Below are positions 6,246 to 14,153 of a stretch of DNA of 19,044 nt, in pieces (within the stretch, counting starts at the first letter, position 1; each line of letters starts with the position of its first letter). This DNA comes from an uncultured Clostridia bacterium (GTDB lineage Bacteria > Bacillota > Clostridia > Oscillospirales > CAG-272): the NCBI GenBank assembly GCA_937898155.1, contig CALEJO010000069.1, positions 1-19,044 on the forward strand. The letters run 5' to 3'. The position numbers and the translations under genes were made by a program. The notes under the pieces were generated by a model. It did not search any database. It had not been told where the DNA came from and saw nothing but the letters and a program-made list of their open reading frames with translations.

Positions 6246-7805
6246 ATGAGCGAAAACGCGATCGGGCGGATCACGATCGGCGGACGGACGGCGGAAGTCG
6301 TCACGACGGTCGGGGAGACGCTCCTTTCCGCGCTCGCGGGCGCGGGACTTTTCGTCAGTGCGCCGTGCGGCGGAAACGGCACGTGCGGGCATTGCCGCGT
6401 CATCGCGTCGGGTGCGCTTTCTCCGATGACAGAGGAGGAGCGGGCGCTTCTCGGAGGCGCAGTGCAGTCGGGCGTGCGGTTGGCGTGCCGATGCCGCGTG
6501 TGCGGGGACTTTTCCGCGACGCTGTGGGAGGACACGATCCGCGTCGAGAAAACGCCGGTCGCTTCGGCTTCTCCCTCTGCCGAGCGCGCGGGACGCTACG
6601 GGCTTGCCGTGGACGTCGGCACGACGACGGTCGCGGTCTGCCTCTGCGACGGGACGGCGGCGATCGACGTTTGCGGCTTCCGCAATCCGCAGTCCGTTTT
6701 CGGCGCGGACGTCATCGCGCGCGTGGACAAGATCATGCGCGACCGTGCGATGCTTGAAAAAGAGCGGCGCGTGCTGATCGCGGAGATCGACCGCGCGGCG
6801 CGTTCTTTGATGCAAAAACACGCTGTCGCGCCAGAGGCGATCCGGCAGGTTGTTCTCTGCGGCAATACGGTGATGGAACATATCGCGGCGGGTGTCGATC
6901 CGTCGCCGATCGCCGTGGCGCCGTTTCGGGTGCCGTCGCGCTTTGGAAAAGCGTTTTCCGCCGACGCGGTCGGACTTTCCGATTTGCCGAACGCGGAGGT
7001 CTATTTCGCGCCGTGCATCGCGTCCTACGTCGGCGGCGACATCACGTGCGGCATTCTGGTGGGCGGGATTCCGGACGGCAAAACGACGCTTTTTCTGGAC
7101 GTCGGCACGAACGGGGAAATCGTTCTTTCCGCGGGCGGAACGCTTTACGCCTGCTCCGCGGCGGCGGGCCCCGCGTTCGAGGGCGCGCAGATCACTTGCG
7201 GTATGGCGAGCGAGCGCGGCGCGATCTGCGGCGTGTCCGTGCGCGACGGAAAATTGATTTTTGAAACGATCGACGGCGCACCCGTGCGCGGTATCTGCGG
7301 CTCGGGGATTCTCGATCTCGTCGCGTGCCTGCTCGACCTCGGCGCGCTTGACGAAACGGGACGGCTCATAACAGGCGACGGATCGCCGGTCGTAAAAGAG
7401 AACAATCGCACGTGGATTCCGCTGAACGAAGACGGGACGCTGAGCTTTACGGGCGCGGATGTGCGCGAGGTTCAGCTTGCCAAGGCGGCAATCGCCGCCG
7501 GTATCCGCACGCTCCTGCGCGAGGCGAATCTTTCGCCGGAGGACGTGGGGCGCGTTGTTCTCGCGGGCGGCTTTGGCTCCCATTTGCGTGCGGCAAGCGC
7601 CTGCCGGATCGGACTGATCCCCGCGTCGCTTTGCGACAAGATTGAAAGTGCCGGCAATACGGCGCTCGCGGGCGCGGTCGGGCTTTTACTCGGGCAGAAC
7701 GCGAAATCGGATGCCGCCGACATCGCGGCGAACACGCGCTATATCGAATTATCAAGTCACGCTTTCTTTATGGAAGCGTATCCCGAAGAAATGGAATTTA
7801 TCTGA
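6246..7805 (+). CDS. RACo-like protein: 2Fe-2S ferredoxin domain fused to an ASKHA (DUF4445) domain
   Basis: This 519-residue protein has the layout of RACo, the ATP-dependent reductive activator that returns oxidised Co(II) corrinoid proteins to active Co(I). The N-terminal plant-type ferredoxin domain binds one 2Fe-2S cluster through C41, C47, C50 and C81 (Cx5Cx2Cx30C; C83 is an alternative fourth ligand). From about 118 an ASKHA fold shows the nucleotide-binding VDVGTTT (122-128), a second FLDVGTNGE loop, CGSGILDL and VVLAGGFGSH. It is shorter than the acetogen RACo I recall (about 630 residues), mainly between the two domains. I chose the ATG at 6246 because GGAGGG (6233-6238) lies 7 nt upstream; an open frame running back to 5823 overlaps the promoter. 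No corrinoid protein or methyltransferase is in the window, so its client is unknown. addA follows after 18 bp. Confidence 0.85.
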   Translation: MSENAIGRITIGGRTAEVVTTVGETLLSALAGAGLFVSAPCGGNGTCGHCRVIASGALSPMTEEERALLGGAVQSGVRLACRCRVCGDFSATLWEDTIRVEKTPVASASPSAERAGRYGLAVDVGTTTVAVCLCDGTAAIDVCGFRNPQSVFGADVIARVDKIMRDRAMLEKERRVLIAEIDRAARSLMQKHAVAPEAIRQVVLCGNTVMEHIAAGVDPSPIAVAPFRVPSRFGKAFSADAVGLSDLPNAEVYFAPCIASYVGGDITCGILVGGIPDGKTTLFLDVGTNGEIVLSAGGTLYACSAAAGPAFEGAQITCGMASERGAICGVSVRDGKLIFETIDGAPVRGICGSGILDLVACLLDLGALDETGRLITGDGSPVVKENNRTWIPLNEDGTLSFTGADVREVQLAKAAIAAGIRTLLREANLSPEDVGRVVLAGGFGSHLRAASACRIGLIPASLCDKIESAGNTALAGAVGLLLGQNAKSDAADIAANTRYIELSSHAFFMEAYPEEMEFI

Positions 7806-7823
7806 ATTCGGAAAGGAGACGCT

Positions 7824-10800
7824 ATGGCAGTTTTTGAGCTGAAACCGGCACAGCGCGACGCGATTTTCGCGTCGGGCAAGTCCATCGCGGTCTCCGCCGC
7901 GGCGGGCTCGGGCAAAACTTTCGTGCTGACGCGCCGCATCATCGAAAAATTGCTCTCGCCGGAGGGCGATCTTTCGCGGATGCTCGTCGTCACTTTTACG
8001 AAAGCGGCGGCGTCGGAGTTGATTTCGCGCATTTCGGACGCGCTCTCCGACGAGCTTGCCAAACAGCCGACGAACGCGCATCTGCGGAAGCAGAGCATGC
8101 TCGTTTCTTCGGCAAAAATCTGCACGATTGACAGTTTTTGCTACGATCTTGTGCGGGAAAACTTTCAGCTTCTCGGGCTGTCGCCCGACGTTTCGGCGGC
8201 GGACGACGGGGAGATGGCGCTTTTGCAGAGCCAGCTCCTCGACGAGCTGATTTCCGACTATTTTGACGGGAACGTCACGGGCGAAAACGCGATCGACGAT
8301 TTTTCGTGGTTTGCCGATTCGCTCGGTTCGCCCACCGATACGGAGGATCTCGGAAAAACTCTGCTCGGGATTTACGGCAAGCTCACCTCGACCGCCGATT
8401 TTCTCGAAACGCTTCGCGTGTGCCGCGATGCCTATGCGTGCGGCGCCGAATCACCCGAAGAGAGTCCGTGGTATCGCGCGGCACTCGCGCATCTCCGCTC
8501 GTTTTTGACGCACTACGAGGCGATTTACCGCGCGGCGGTCGATCGCATCGCGGGCTCGGACGCGTATTCCGCCAAGCATCAAGCCGTTTATTCCGAGGAA
8601 GCGGACGCGGTGACGGCGCTTTTGCGCTCGCTCGACGATGCTTCGCACGATGCGCTCGCGGCAGGGCTCTGCGGCTTTTGCTTCGGCAGTCTGATCGGCG
8701 CGCGCGTGAGGGACGACGCGGAAAAAGCGGAATACGAGATTTACAAAAACGCGCGCAACGAATTCAAAGAGGGACTCAAAGCGTATCAATCGCTCTTCGG
8801 CGTTTCCTCGGACACACTCCGGCAGGAGATGCGGCTTTCTGCCGTGCTGACGGAGGGAATCTATCATTTCCTGCGGGAATTCGACGCGCGGTTCGAGGCG
8901 GAAAAGCGCCGCCGTCACGTGCTTTCGTTTTCCGATATGGAACGGATGGCGCTGACGCTTTTGCAGGACGAAACGGGTGCGCCGAGCGCACTCGCCGTCT
9001 CGCTCCGCGACGGCTACGACGAACTTTTCATCGACGAATATCAGGATACGAACGGGGTGCAGGATCGCATTTTCCGGCTTATTTCCCGACCGGACAATCT
9101 CTTTCGCGTCGGCGACCTGAAACAGAGCATCTATTCGTTCCGCGACGCCGATCCGTCGCTCTTTCAGGAGGTGCTTTCGTTAAGCCCGACCTATCGGGAG
9201 GACGGCGACGGCAAGGACGCAAAAATCTATCTTTCGGCAAACTTCCGCTCCACGGAGGAGATCCTCGAATTTTGCAACGGCATCTTCGGGGAAGTGATGC
9301 GCTTCGGTTCGCTTCGCTACGGCGAAGAAGAGCGGCTCGTCTGCGGCTCGGACAAACACGGTGCGCTTCCCGAGGTCGTTCTGCTCGAAAAATCGAGCGG
9401 CACGGACGACACGGACGAGGAGGATGCTCCGGCGGACGAACCGGAATATCTCGCGTCGCGCATCGAAACGATGCTTCTGACGGAGCAAAAAGCGGACGGC
9501 ACGCGGATCCGTCCGTCCGATATCGCGGTGCTGTTTCGCTCTATGACGAGCGCGAGCGCCTATACCGAGGCGCTCAAACGCCACGGGATCCCGTTCCACC
9601 TCGCGGAGGACAAGACCTTTTTCGAGAGCAGAGAAGTGTTGCTCGTCTTTTCGCTTCTCAATACGATCGATAATCCGACGCGCGACATCGACCTCGCGGC
9701 ATCGCTCAAAAGCCCGCTGTTCGGCGTCACGATCGGTGAACTTTTATATCTGCGCCGCTACGCCAAAGCGCACGCCGGGGAGATCGGCACATCGCTTTTT
9801 GACGCGCTGAAAGCGTTTACGGAGGAAACTTCGTTCGCCAAGGGCGAAAAATTCCTCACGCTGCTTGCCTCGTTCCGCGCGCTCGCGCGGGAGCTGCCGT
9901 CCGACCAACTGATCTGGCAGCTTTACGAAGAAACGGGCATTTTCTCGCTTCTTTCCGGTGCGGAGGGGAAGCCGCTTTACGAGATCGAAGCGGAACGCGC
10001 CAATTTGATCCGACTGTATCATTATGCCCGCACGTTCGAGCGCGGCGGTTTCCGCGGACTTTCGGCGTTCCTCGGATTTGTGAACGAGCTTTTGACCAAG
10101 GGAAGCAAGATCGACGTTTCGCAGTTTGCGTCGCCCGGCGAGGCGGTGCGGCTGATGACCGTGCATAAATCGAAAGGGCTGGAATTTCCGGTGTGCTTCC
10201 TCTGCAACGCGCAGAAAAATTTCAATTTCGAGGACCTCAAAAGCAGGGTGCTTTTCGAGGGAACGCTCGGCGTCGCGTCGCGGATCGCCTCCGCGGACTG
10301 CGCGAAGCTCTACGATACGTTTTCGCGCGAAGTGGAGAAAACGGAAATCCGCTATCGGCAGGTCGAAGAAGAAATGCGCCTGCTTTACGTGGCGCTGACG
10401 CGCGCCAAGGAAAGACTGATCGTGTTGGCTTCTTTGCCGGAGAACAAGCGCAGGGAAATGGCGCAGGCGTATCAGAACGGAGAGCGCATCTCCGGCGCGA
10501 GCCCGTTTGCGTCCGAGGAGACTGTGCTTGGTATCAGCAGTTGGCTCCCGTGGATTCTGACGGGCGTCGACGCGCATCCCGAGCGGTGCCGCGTGATTTT
10601 TCCGACGGACGAGCGCGTGCCGACACTTCCTGCCGAGCATGAGCAGTCGCCGACGGATACATCGACGATGACGCGGGTGGAGGCCGACGCGCTCGTGCGC
10701 GAACGGCTGGACTACGAATATCCGTTCCGCGCCGCCGCGAAAATTCCGTCGAAGCTCTCGGTTTCGGTGCTGTATCCGGGCGTTTTGGACGACAGGGACG

Positions 10801-11444
10801 AGCCGGACCGTTCCTCCGGCGCGGAAAAACCGATCGCCATTCCCGCGTTTTTGCGCGAGGAGCCGGACGAGGACGTGACCGCGGCGGAACGCGGCACGGC
10901 AATGCACACCTTTATGCAGTTTTTTGAGTTCGATTCCGTCGCGGAGCGGGGGATCGAGGGCGAGATCCGTCGGCTCGCGGAGGAAAAATTCATTTTCCCG
11001 AGCGACGTGGACCGCATGGACGTGCGGAAGCTGAAACGCTTTTTTGAGAGCCCTCTCGCCGACGCGATGCGGCGCGCCAAGCATATCTACCGCGAAAAGC
11101 GGTTTCTCATCCGCTATCCCGCGGCGCTTTTCACCGAGCGGGAGGACGAGGCGCTCGCCGACGAGACGCTCCTCGTGCAGGGCATCATCGACTGCGCGTT
11201 TTTCGACGAGACGGGCGATTTGATCCTGCTCGACTATAAGACGGATCATTTTTCGCGTTCGACGCCGCGCGCCGAGATCGAACAAACGCTGACGGAGCGT
11301 CACGCCCGTCAACTCGGCTATTACCAGCTTGCGTGTGAAAAGATCTTCGGCTGTGCGCCGTCGCGGACATTGATCTATTCCTTCGCGCTCGACGACACCG
11401 TGGAATTGCCGCTACAATATCATTTGGGAGGGGACAACTCATGA
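7824..11444 (+). CDS. addA: ATP-dependent helicase/nuclease subunit A (AddA)
   Basis: AddA is the translocating subunit of AddAB, the Gram-positive counterpart of RecBCD, which resects double-strand breaks for recombination. The 1206 residues are typical. Superfamily 1A helicase motifs are present: Walker A AAAGSGKT (25-32), DEYQDT (404-409) for ATP hydrolysis, GDLKQSIYSFR, and LYVALTRAKERL with R860. The C-terminal RecB-type nuclease has H1028 (RGTAMH), D1123 (GIIDCAFF), D1137-x-K1139 (LDYKTD) and Q1163/Y1166 (QLGYY), so it looks catalytically intact. AAAGGAG (7812-7818) precedes the ATG by 5 nt. The gene is 18 bp after the RACo-like gene and overlaps the next by 4 bp. The usual partner addB, which carries the second nuclease and an Fe-S site, is not adjacent as it normally is in Firmicutes. 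Confidence 0.95.
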   Translation: MAVFELKPAQRDAIFASGKSIAVSAAAGSGKTFVLTRRIIEKLLSPEGDLSRMLVVTFTKAAASELISRISDALSDELAKQPTNAHLRKQSMLVSSAKICTIDSFCYDLVRENFQLLGLSPDVSAADDGEMALLQSQLLDELISDYFDGNVTGENAIDDFSWFADSLGSPTDTEDLGKTLLGIYGKLTSTADFLETLRVCRDAYACGAESPEESPWYRAALAHLRSFLTHYEAIYRAAVDRIAGSDAYSAKHQAVYSEEADAVTALLRSLDDASHDALAAGLCGFCFGSLIGARVRDDAEKAEYEIYKNARNEFKEGLKAYQSLFGVSSDTLRQEMRLSAVLTEGIYHFLREFDARFEAEKRRRHVLSFSDMERMALTLLQDETGAPSALAVSLRDGYDELFIDEYQDTNGVQDRIFRLISRPDNLFRVGDLKQSIYSFRDADPSLFQEVLSLSPTYREDGDGKDAKIYLSANFRSTEEILEFCNGIFGEVMRFGSLRYGEEERLVCGSDKHGALPEVVLLEKSSGTDDTDEEDAPADEPEYLASRIETMLLTEQKADGTRIRPSDIAVLFRSMTSASAYTEALKRHGIPFHLAEDKTFFESREVLLVFSLLNTIDNPTRDIDLAASLKSPLFGVTIGELLYLRRYAKAHAGEIGTSLFDALKAFTEETSFAKGEKFLTLLASFRALARELPSDQLIWQLYEETGIFSLLSGAEGKPLYEIEAERANLIRLYHYARTFERGGFRGLSAFLGFVNELLTKGSKIDVSQFASPGEAVRLMTVHKSKGLEFPVCFLCNAQKNFNFEDLKSRVLFEGTLGVASRIASADCAKLYDTFSREVEKTEIRYRQVEEEMRLLYVALTRAKERLIVLASLPENKRREMAQAYQNGERISGASPFASEETVLGISSWLPWILTGVDAHPERCRVIFPTDERVPTLPAEHEQSPTDTSTMTRVEADALVRERLDYEYPFRAAAKIPSKLSVSVLYPGVLDDRDEPDRSSGAEKPIAIPAFLREEPDEDVTAAERGTAMHTFMQFFEFDSVAERGIEGEIRRLAEEKFIFPSDVDRMDVRKLKRFFESPLADAMRRAKHIYREKRFLIRYPAALFTEREDEALADETLLVQGIIDCAFFDETGDLILLDYKTDHFSRSTPRAEIEQTLTERHARQLGYYQLACEKIFGCAPSRTLIYSFALDDTVELPLQYHLGGDNS

Positions 11445-11920
11445 AACAGAAAAAAAGCACATTTCATTCTGTGGAATTTCTGGCGCTCGTTCCGATCGTT
11501 TCGATCGGACTGCTGATCCTTTTGATGCGCGGGGGCTTCGCGGAGGGCATCACGCTCGTCGGGACGCTGGCGCTCGTCGTCTGCGCCGTCTTGTGGGGCG
11601 TGGTCGGCGCGATCTTTTCCCGCGCGCATATGACGTTTTGGCGCGCGACGCTCGAAGCCAATCTGATCCCGCTTCTTTCGGCGCTCGCCTATACCGTTTT
11701 GCGCGTGATCGCGATGTTTTCGGATTCGCAGGCGCTTGTGAATTCGGCGGAACTCGTCGGCGGGCTCGGCATGGGCGTGCTGACGCTGTTCAGCTCGCTC
11801 CTCTTTTCGATCATTCCGCTGGAATTATATGAGGTCTATCTGAATCTCGTTTTCTGCTTGATCGTCTTCGGCGCCGGCTTCGCCATCGGAAGCGCCCGCC
11901 GCGAAAAACGGATCGGCTGA
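11441..11920 (+). CDS. Polytopic membrane protein of unknown function
   Basis: I do not recognise a family for this 159-residue protein. It has a short basic N-terminus (MKQKKS), then hydrophobic segments at about 12-29, 37-59, 74-93, 106-125 and 131-150, and ends in a basic tail (ARREKRIG). That suggests four or five membrane helices. The charge distribution favours both ends inside if there are four, or opposite sides if there are five. Its ATG overlaps the addA stop (ATGA), with a GGGAGGGG-type ribosome binding site inside addA, so it is translationally coupled and the last gene of the operon. Nothing in the sequence ties its function to recombination; linkage is the only clue. Confidence 0.82.
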   Translation: MKQKKSTFHSVEFLALVPIVSIGLLILLMRGGFAEGITLVGTLALVVCAVLWGVVGAIFSRAHMTFWRATLEANLIPLLSALAYTVLRVIAMFSDSQALVNSAELVGGLGMGVLTLFSSLLFSIIPLELYEVYLNLVFCLIVFGAGFAIGSARREKRIG

Positions 11921-11926
11921 AAATTC

Positions 11927-11948
11927 GGTGGCAAAAACCGCCTTTCTT
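11927..11948 (+). terminator. Weak terminator candidate after the addA operon
   Basis: GGTGG (11927-11931) pairs with CCGCC (11938-11942) through one G-U pair, with a CAAAAA loop, followed by TTTCTT. The stem is only 5 bp, so termination would be inefficient and some transcripts may continue into the microprotein gene. Confidence 0.3.
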
Positions 11949-11956
11949 CATACTAT
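11928..11956 (+). promoter_or_regulatory. Weak promoter candidate for the microprotein gene
   Basis: Two readings are possible. As a sigma-A promoter: GTGGCA (11928-11933), a 17-bp spacer and TACTAT (11951-11956), each 4 of 6 to consensus. As a sporulation promoter: CATACTAT (11949-11956) resembles the sigma-E -10 recalled as CATACAnT, but I see no matching -35. Neither is strong; the call rests partly on the need for a start ahead of the structured leader. Confidence 0.28.
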
Positions 11957-11964
11957 GGTATCAG

Positions 11965-12014
11965 GTAGGGAAATCCGCCGTCGGATTCTCTACGGGACCG
12001 CTTCGGTGACACCG
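11965..12014 (+). promoter_or_regulatory. Structured leader upstream of the cysteine-rich microprotein
   Basis: A long hairpin is formed by 11965-11977 and 11982-11993: 12 pairs with one G-U and one bulged A, and a CCGT loop. It is followed by overlapping short repeats that cannot all form together: ACCG/CGGT (11997-12007), CGGTG/CACCG (12004-12014) and ACAC/GTGT (12009-12017). The ribosome binding site (12021-12027) follows at once. No T-run follows the long hairpin, so it is not a terminator. I cannot match it to a riboswitch class by eye. Confidence 0.45.
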
Positions 12015-12033
12015 TGTGAAGGGAGGAATTGGT

Positions 12034-12126
12034 ATGAATAACTGTCTGTGCAACCTTTTCGACAATAACAACTGCCTCTGGATTCTTCTGATTGCCGGCA
12101 TCATTCTTTGCTGCTGCTGCAACTGA
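12034..12126 (+). CDS. Cysteine-rich membrane microprotein (30 residues)
   Basis: The frame encodes 30 residues in three blocks. A polar, Asn/Cys-rich head (MNNCLCNLFDNNNC) is followed by a hydrophobic core of about 11 residues (LWILLIAGIIL) and a CCCCN tail. Seven of 30 residues are Cys. GGGAGGA (12021-12027) lies 6 nt before the ATG, and a near-perfect terminator begins 18 nt after the stop, so it has the parts of a real gene despite its size. Similar tiny proteins with a hydrophobic centre and Cys/Asn-rich ends are, as I recall, scattered in Clostridia and often named high-cysteine or sporulation-type proteins without known function. Metal binding, a membrane-anchored thiol role or a spore component are all open. 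Confidence 0.75.
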   Translation: MNNCLCNLFDNNNCLWILLIAGIILCCCCN

Positions 12127-12143
12127 GAATATAAAGGAAAACG

Positions 12144-12174
12144 AAAATCCGACCGCAAACGCGGTCGGATTTTT
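12144..12174. terminator. Bidirectional terminator between the microprotein gene and fucI
   Basis: A perfect 13-bp stem, AAAATCCGACCGC (12144-12156) with GCGGTCGGATTTT (12161-12173), closes an AAAC loop, with T-runs at the 3' side on both strands. It lies between the convergent stop codons at 12126 and 12191. Confidence 0.92.
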
Positions 12175-12190
12175 GCGTATTCGGATTCAA

Positions 12191-14026
12191 TTAACGGATA
12201 TTGCGATAGAGCGGGCCGTATGCGGCGCAGGCGCGATAGTCTTGACCTTCCTTGTCCATGCCGAACGCATTCCACGCGGCGGGACGGAAAATCTTTTCGT
12301 CGGGGACGTTGTGCATGCAGACGGGGATGCGGAGCATCGAGCAGAGCGTGATCAGATCGGCGCCGATGTGGCCGTAGCTGATCGCGCCGTGGTTGGCACC
12401 CCAGTTGTTCATCACGTCGTAAGCCGATTTGAACGGGCTACCGTCCTTGCCGTCGCAACGGGGCGTGAACCACGTGCAGGGCCAGGTCGGGTTGGTGCGT
12501 TCCATCAGCGTGTCGGTGACGTCGTCGGGGAGCTTGACGGTCCAGCCCTCTGCGATTTGGAGGACCGGTCCGAGTCCTTTGACGAGGTTCAGGCGGATCA
12601 TCGTGGCGGGCATTTCCGCACGGGTGACGAAATGGCTCGAGAAGCCGCCGCCGCGGAAGTTATCGAAGCCGGCTTCGCACCAGACGGTCGCGTCGGTCAT
12701 CTTCTTGATGTCTTCGTCGGTGACTTTCCACCATTCTTTCATGACGGCGTTGCCGTTTTCGTCGGTGCATTCGCCGCAAGCGTCGAGACAAGCCGCACCG
12801 GAGTTGAGCAGGTGGATGATACCGCCGTTTTCTTTTGCTTTGCCGGTGAATTCATAGCCCGTGACGCGCTTGGTCGCCTCGGGAGACCAGAACGTGCGGA
12901 CGTCGGCGAAAATCTGCGCACGGTTGGTGAGCAGACGCATGAAGAGCATACCGAGACCGTTCAGCACGTCGTTCTCGGTGGCGAACGTCATCGGCTCGCG
13001 TGCGCCGGTGAAGTCGAACGAGGAATTGAGGAGCGCTTCGGGATAGTCGCAGTTCGGCCAATGGTCGGTCCACTGTCTCTGTCCCTGGAAGCCAGCCGCA
13101 ATCGCGTTGTGACCGACTTTTTCTTCTTCAAACGCGTCGGGCAGGTTTTTGTTGCCCGCGATCAGGTCCTTGATGATGCAATACATCTTGACCGTGAATT
13201 CCCATTGTTTCTTCTTTTCTTCGTCGGTGAATTTGATGCGTCTCTGCTCGCCGAGGAATTCGACGGATTCGGGGTTGTCGTCGCGGCCCTCTTTGCAGTG
13301 TTCTTTCGTCCACGCGAGTGCCTTTTCGTAATCCTCTTTGCAGTAGATGCCCTCTTCCATGCGGCGGAGAATCTCCACTTCATCGACGGATTCGACGCGC
13401 ATACCGAGATATTCTTCCATAAACTGCTGGTCGATGATGGAGCCGCCGATGCCCATGCACATCGAACCGATTTGCAGATAGGACTTGCCGCGCATCGTGG
13501 CGGCGGCAACTGCCGCGCGACCGAAGCGGAGGAGTTTTTCTTTCACGTCGTCGGGAATCTTCGTCACGTCGTCGCGGTCCTGCACCTCGTGGCCGTAAAT
13601 GCCAAACGCCGGCAGACCTTTCTGCGCGTGCGTGGCGAGAACGGAAGCGAGATACACGGCGCCGGGACGCTCGGTGCCGTTAAAGCCCCAGACGCCTTTG
13701 ATCGTGAGCGGGTCCATATCCATGGTCTCCGCACCGTAGCACCAGCAGGGCGTGACGGAAAGCGTGATGGCGACGCCCGCTTTCTTGAATTTTTCGGCGC
13801 ACGCCGCGGATTCGGGAACGCGGCCGATCGAAGTGTCAGCGAGCACGACCTTGACGGGCGTGCCGTCGGAATAGCAAAGGTTTTTCTCAAAGAGCTCCTT
13901 TGCCGCGTTCGCCATCGCCATCACCTGATCTTCGAGACTTTCGCGGAGCTGCATCGGGCCGCGTCTGCCGTCTACGATCGGGCGAATGCCGATGACGGGA
14001 TAATCGCCGATAAGTCTGTTTGCCAT
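12191..14026 (-). CDS. fucI: L-fucose isomerase family protein
   Basis: This 611-residue cytoplasmic aldose-ketose isomerase would convert L-fucose to L-fuculose with Mn(II); many homologues also use D-arabinose. It is full length for the family (Escherichia coli FucI, about 591). E351 (ATEND) and D375 (FADVRTFW) align with the E337 and D361 metal ligands I recall for the E. coli enzyme, at a constant offset of 14. H546 (GANHGAISYGH) fits the third ligand (H528). The N-terminal substrate-binding domain begins PVIGIRPIVDGRRGPMQ. The ribosome binding site is a weak GGGGG stretch about 8 nt before the ATG. The promoter at 14082-14110 is flanked by an inverted repeat. The divergent neighbour is a GH78-type hydrolase; fucK, fucA and a transporter are not in view. 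Isomerisation of another deoxy-sugar is possible. Confidence 0.92.
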   Translation of the reverse strand: MANRLIGDYPVIGIRPIVDGRRGPMQLRESLEDQVMAMANAAKELFEKNLCYSDGTPVKVVLADTSIGRVPESAACAEKFKKAGVAITLSVTPCWCYGAETMDMDPLTIKGVWGFNGTERPGAVYLASVLATHAQKGLPAFGIYGHEVQDRDDVTKIPDDVKEKLLRFGRAAVAAATMRGKSYLQIGSMCMGIGGSIIDQQFMEEYLGMRVESVDEVEILRRMEEGIYCKEDYEKALAWTKEHCKEGRDDNPESVEFLGEQRRIKFTDEEKKKQWEFTVKMYCIIKDLIAGNKNLPDAFEEEKVGHNAIAAGFQGQRQWTDHWPNCDYPEALLNSSFDFTGAREPMTFATENDVLNGLGMLFMRLLTNRAQIFADVRTFWSPEATKRVTGYEFTGKAKENGGIIHLLNSGAACLDACGECTDENGNAVMKEWWKVTDEDIKKMTDATVWCEAGFDNFRGGGFSSHFVTRAEMPATMIRLNLVKGLGPVLQIAEGWTVKLPDDVTDTLMERTNPTWPCTWFTPRCDGKDGSPFKSAYDVMNNWGANHGAISYGHIGADLITLCSMLRIPVCMHNVPDEKIFRPAAWNAFGMDKEGQDYRACAAYGPLYRNIR

Positions 14027-14061
14027 AAGAATACCCCCATGTAATTATTGAATTCGGATTT

Positions 14062-14100
14062 CAATCCTATGATTTATGTTTATTGTATCACATAGGAATG
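14062..14100. promoter_or_regulatory. Spaced inverted repeat around the fucI -10 element
   Basis: CAATCCTATG (14062-14071) and CATAGGAATG (14091-14100) form a 10-bp inverted repeat with one mismatch and a 19-bp gap. The gap contains the fucI -10 and start site; the right arm lies in the promoter spacer. Such placement suits two half-sites of a repressor dimer or a looped pair. The regulator is not in the window. Confidence 0.45.
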
Positions 14101-14110
14101 GGTAAATCAA
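14082..14110 (-). promoter_or_regulatory. fucI promoter
   Basis: On the minus strand: -35 TTGATT (14105-14110), a 17-bp spacer and -10 TACAAT (14082-14087). The start is expected near 14075, giving a leader of about 50 nt before the ATG at 14026. Confidence 0.75.
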
Positions 14111-14131
14111 CCGTTTTTTTGAAAAAAACGG
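14111..14131. repeat. Perfect 21-bp palindrome between the divergent fucI and GH78 promoters
   Basis: CCG, seven T, G, seven A, CGG: a perfect 10-1-10 inverted repeat. It starts at the base next to the fucI -35 and ends 22 bp before the GH78 -35. The A/T runs could act as an UP element for fucI, or the palindrome could bind a regulator serving both promoters. No transcript is expected to enter from either side, so a terminator role is unlikely. Confidence 0.6.
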
Positions 14132-14153
14132 GCAAAACACGCGGCGAAAAAGG

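Noticed and set aside
9744..11312. A 522-codon minus-strand open frame opposite addA
   Set aside because: Antisense shadow with no ribosome binding site or domain, and extreme Arg content.
12092..14044. A 650-codon plus-strand open frame opposite fucI
   Set aside because: It runs through a strong terminator hairpin and mirrors fucI codon use; no family features.
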